Source of the DNA: Penium margaritaceum
Lineage: Eukaryota > Streptophyta > Zygnematophyceae > Desmidiales > Peniaceae
NCBI GenBank assembly: GCA_023375785.1
Contig: SZWC01004879.1
Location: 38,996-102,995 of the forward strand
Direction of reading: 5' to 3'
Length of the DNA stretch: 64,000 nucleotides
The notes under the pieces were generated by a model, which saw nothing but the letters and a program-made list of their open reading frames with translations, did no database searches and had not been told where the DNA came from. Of this stretch, positions 60,477 through 64,000 are shown piece after piece. Position 1 is the stretch's first letter. Each line of letters begins with the position of its first letter. A program made the translations under genes and the position numbers.

Positions 60477-63400
60477 GTGGCACGGTATGGCTAATATGCA
60501 CACCAAACAGCCAGACTAGGCATATGTGACATGATGTCCAGAGAATTTCAATATGGGTGGTCAACGTTGACCAACCATAACACAAGTCACAAACGGTCTG
60601 GAGATGAAACAATGCTATGGGAATATCGGTTCTCAACTACAAAGTACAACGACCTTCAGTCAGTAGTAGCACGATGTGGCTACCATGCACAATGACCGAC
60701 CAAAGTAGGCATATGTACTGCTCTTGACCAAAGAATTCTGCTGTGTGTGGTCATTGTTGACAACTCATAATACGAGTCCCAAATGGTCAGAGGGGGAAAG
60801 AATGGTTTGTGAACACCAAGTATCAAATAGCAAGGACAATGGGCTTTAATACGTTGTGGCACGGTGTGGAGGCCATGCACGATGACCAACCAAAGTAGGC
60901 ATATGTCACTGACCATGACCAAATACTTTCACTAAGTGTGGTAAACTTTGACAACTCATAACACGGGTCACAAATGGTCAGGGTGGAAGGTAATGGTTTG
61001 TCAATACTAGTTATCGACTAGCAAGTACAAATACCTTCCATATGTAGTGACACAACGGGGCTTCAATGCACAGTGACAAACCAAAGTAAGCATATGTCAC
61101 AAACCATGACCAAAATAATTTCACAGTGTGTGGTCAACGTTGAAAACGCATAACACGAATCACAAATGGTCAGAGGCAAAAACAACGGCTTAGGAACACT
61201 AGTTATCAACTAGCAAGTACAAAGACCTTCAACAAGCAGTGGCACGGTATGGCTAGCGTGCACAGTGACCAACCAAAGGATGCATACGTCACTGACTACG
61301 ACCGAATAATTCCACTATGTGTGGTCAACATTGACAACTCGTAACACGAGTCACAAATGGCCAGAGGGAGAGACAATGGTTTAAGAAGCCTATGTGTTGA
61401 CTAGAAAGGACAAAGAACTTCAATACGTAGTGGCACGGTGTGGCTAATATGCACACCAAACAACCAGACTAGGCATATGTGGGATGATGTCCAGAGAATT
61501 TCAATATGGGTGGTCAACGTTGACCAACCATAACACGAGTCACAAACGGTCAGGAGAGGAAACAATGCCATGGGAATACCGGTTCTCAACTACCAAGTAC
61601 AACGACCTTCAGTCAGTAGTAGCACCGTGTGGCTACCATGAACAATGAACGACCAAAGTAGGCATATGTACTGCCTTTGACCAAACAAATCCGCTTTGTG
61701 TGGTCAACGATGGCAACTCATAATACGAGTCACAAATGGTCAGAGGGGGAAACAATGGTTTGGGAATACCAAGAATCACATAGCAAGCACAAGGGGCTTC
61801 AATAAGTTGTGGCACGGTATGGAGACCATGCACGATGACCAACCAAAGTAGGCATATGTCACTGACCATGATCAAATAATGTCACTAAGTGTGGTAAACT
61901 TTGACAACTCATAACACGGGTCACAAATGGTTAGGGTGGAAGGTAATGGTTTGTGATTACTAGTTATCGACTAGCAAGTACAAATACCTTCAATATGTAG
62001 TGGCACAATGTCGCTTCAATGCACAGTGACCAACCAAAAGTATGCATATGTCACAAACCATGACCAAAAGAATTTCACAGTCTGTGGTCAGCGTTGAAAA
62101 CACATAACATGAGTCACAAATGGTCAGAGGGGAAAACAATGGGTTGGGAACACAAGTTATCAACTAGAAAGTACAAAGACCTTCAACAAGCAGTGGCACG
62201 GTATGGCTAGCGTGCACAGTGACCAACCAAAGGATGCATACGTCACTGACTGAGACCGAATAAGTCCACTATGTGTGGTCAACATTGACAACTCGTAACA
62301 CGAGTCACAAATGGTCAGAGGGAGAGACAATGGTTTAAGAAGCCTATGTATTGACTAGAAAGGACAAANTACCTTCAATATGTAGTGGCACAATGTGGCT
62401 TCAATGCACAGTGACCAACCAAAGTATGCATATGTCACAAACCATGACCAAAAGAATTTCACAGTGTGTGGTCAACGTTGAAAACGCATAACATGAGTCA
62501 CAAATGGTCAGAGGGGAAAACAATGGTTTGGGAACACTAGTTATCAACTAGCAAGTACAAAGACCTTCAACAAGCAGTGGCACGGTATGGCTAGCGTGCA
62601 CAGTGACCAACCAAAGGATGCATACGTCACTGACTGAGACCGAATAAGTCCACTATGTGTGGTCAACATTGACAACTCGTAACACGAGTCACAAATGGTC
62701 AGAGGGAGAGACAATGGTTAAGAAGCCTATGAATTGACTAGAAAGGACAAAGAACGTCAACACGCAGTGGCACAGTGTGGCTAATATGCACACCAAACAA
62801 CCAGACTAGGCATGTGTCAGATGATGTCCAGAGAATTTCAATATGGGTGGTCAACGTTGACCAACCATAACACGAGTCACAAACGGTGAGGAGATGAAAC
62901 AATGCTATGGAAATATTGGTTCTCAACTACCAATTACAACAACCTTCAGTCAGTAGTAGCACGGTGTGGCTACCATGCACAATGACCGACCAAAGTAGGC
63001 ATATGTACTGCCTTTGACCAAAGAAATCCGCTGTGTGCGGTCAACGCTGACAACTCATAATACGAGTCACAAATGGTCAGAGGGGGAAACAATGGTTTGG
63101 GAACACCAAGTATCACATAGCAAGCACAAGGGGCTTCAATACGTTTTGGCACGGTGTGGAGACCATGCACGGTGACCAACCAAAGTAGGCATATGTCACT
63201 AACCATAACCAAACAATGTCACTAAGTGTGGTAAAATTTGACAACTCATAACACAGGTCACAAATGGTCAGGGTGGAAGGAAATGGTTTGTGAATACTAT
63301 TTATCGACTAGCAAGTACAAATACCTTCAATATGTAGTGGCACAGTGTGGCTTCAATGCACAGTGACCAACCAAAGTATGCATATGTCACAACCCATGAC

Positions 63401-64000
63401 GAAAAGACTTTCAGAGTGTGTGGTCAACGTTGAAAACGCATAACATGAGTCACAAATGGTCAGAGGGGAAAACAATGGTTTGGGAACACTAGTTATCAAC
63501 TAGCAAGTACAAAGACCTTCAACAAGCAATGGGAGGGTATGGCTAGCTTGCACAGTGACCAACCAAAGGATGCATACGTCACTGACTACGACTTAATAAG
63601 TCCACAATGTGTGGTCAACATTGACAGCTCGTAACAAGAGTCACAAATGGTCAGAGGGAGAGACAATGGTTTAAGAAGCCTATGTATTGACTAGAAAGGA
63701 CAAAGAAATTCAATACGTAGTGGCACGGTGTGGCTAATATGCACACCAAACAACCAGACCAGGCATATGTCAGATGATGTCCACTGAATTTCAATATGGG
63801 TGGTCAACGTTAACCAACCATAACACGAGTCACAAACGTTCAGGAGATGAAACAATGCTATGGAAATATCGGTTCTCAACTACCAAGTACAACGACCTTC
63901 AGTCAATAGTAGCACGGTGTGGCTACCATGCACAATGACCTACCAAAGTAGGCATATGTAATGCCTTTGACCAAAGAAATCCGCTGTGTGTGTGGTCAAC
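60477..64000 (+). repeat. HOR array, T1 run to the window end
   Basis: A starts at 60477, 61430, 62767 and 63720, all T1. Intervals 953, 1337 and 953 bp; the long one contains the N at 62369, with D and E present twice. The array runs off the window in monomer B. The only open frames are inherent to the satellite. Confidence 0.92.
62369..62369. other. Single N at a HOR register break
   Basis: Left of the N is the end of E (CTAGAAAGGACAAA); right of it is the end of C (TACCTTCAATATGTAG) leading into D. D and E are thus repeated. The two D copies are similar but not identical, which argues for either a real duplication or the join of two allelic or non-adjacent contigs. Confidence 0.8.

Noticed and set aside
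8058-63212. A recurrent minus-strand open frame of about 80 residues (typically MVMVSDICLLWLVIVHG...) across monomers B and C, intact in roughly half of the HOR copies, as a possible small protein
   Set aside because: It repeats with the 953-bp period and reflects satellite sequence. With about 5% divergence and a few per cent of substitutions making stops, roughly half the copies would stay open by chance. No codon-type conservation, promoter or start context was seen, and another frame on the opposite strand (about 70 residues, monomer A) behaves the same way.
6899-64000. CENP-B box-like motif or proof of a centromere
   Set aside because: I saw no match to the CENP-B box pattern (TTCG with distal CGGG) in the monomers. 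HOR structure alone does not show centromere function.
2874-64000. Endogenous virus or LTR element
   Set aside because: No long terminal repeats, primer-binding site or recognisable viral protein fragments were seen anywhere in the window.

Overview
The window is a gene-poor block of tandem repeats. I find no protein-coding gene, rRNA gene, functional tRNA gene or CRISPR array that I can support. Long satellite arrays with multimeric periods, plus a tRNA-headed, SINE-like insert, point to a eukaryotic nuclear genome. A land plant with a large repeat-rich genome is my best guess, but nothing in the window proves it. The setting could be centromeric, pericentromeric, subtelomeric or a heterochromatic knob; the sequence alone does not decide.

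Layout. (1) 1-2872: a minisatellite built on an 11-bp unit (AACTAGGGCGC and variants). It contains 24 apparently identical copies of a 55-bp (5 x 11) higher-order unit at 806-2125. (2) 2874-6322: a satellite of ~190-bp monomers in minus orientation. (3) From about 6326 to the end: the same satellite in plus orientation, for about 57 kb. In both orientations five diverged monomers, called A-E here (190-192 bp each), form a higher-order repeat (HOR) of 953-955 bp. (4) Three copies of one special cassette (9759-11009, 34498-35538, 40877-41912) interrupt the plus array. Each has two variant monomers, a ~465-bp non-satellite insert with tRNA-like Pol III A and B boxes and G-rich tracts, and one strongly diverged monomer, called R here.

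How the array evolved, as read from the sequence. Two HOR haplotypes, T1 and T2, alternate in blocks. A third, T3, recurs as a marker-linked module. Local 191-bp and 379-bp duplications, 4-mer and 6-mer HORs and chimeric monomers mark unequal exchange. Most of these exchanges fall in the same ~45-bp conserved core, which carries two adjacent dyad symmetries (TGGTCAACGTTGACCA and ACTCGTAACACGAGT types). In the second dyad, perfect pairing is kept by different base pairs in different monomers. The three cassettes share internal structure and flanking monomers, so they look like one insertion later copied by satellite amplification.

Assembly. There are five short runs of N (3715, 21807, 22045-22050, 30682, 62369) at breaks in the HOR register, and one of 149 N (10373-10521) next to a G11 run. 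Local order and copy number are uncertain at these points. There is no multi-gene system here; the interest lies in repeat architecture and recombination history.
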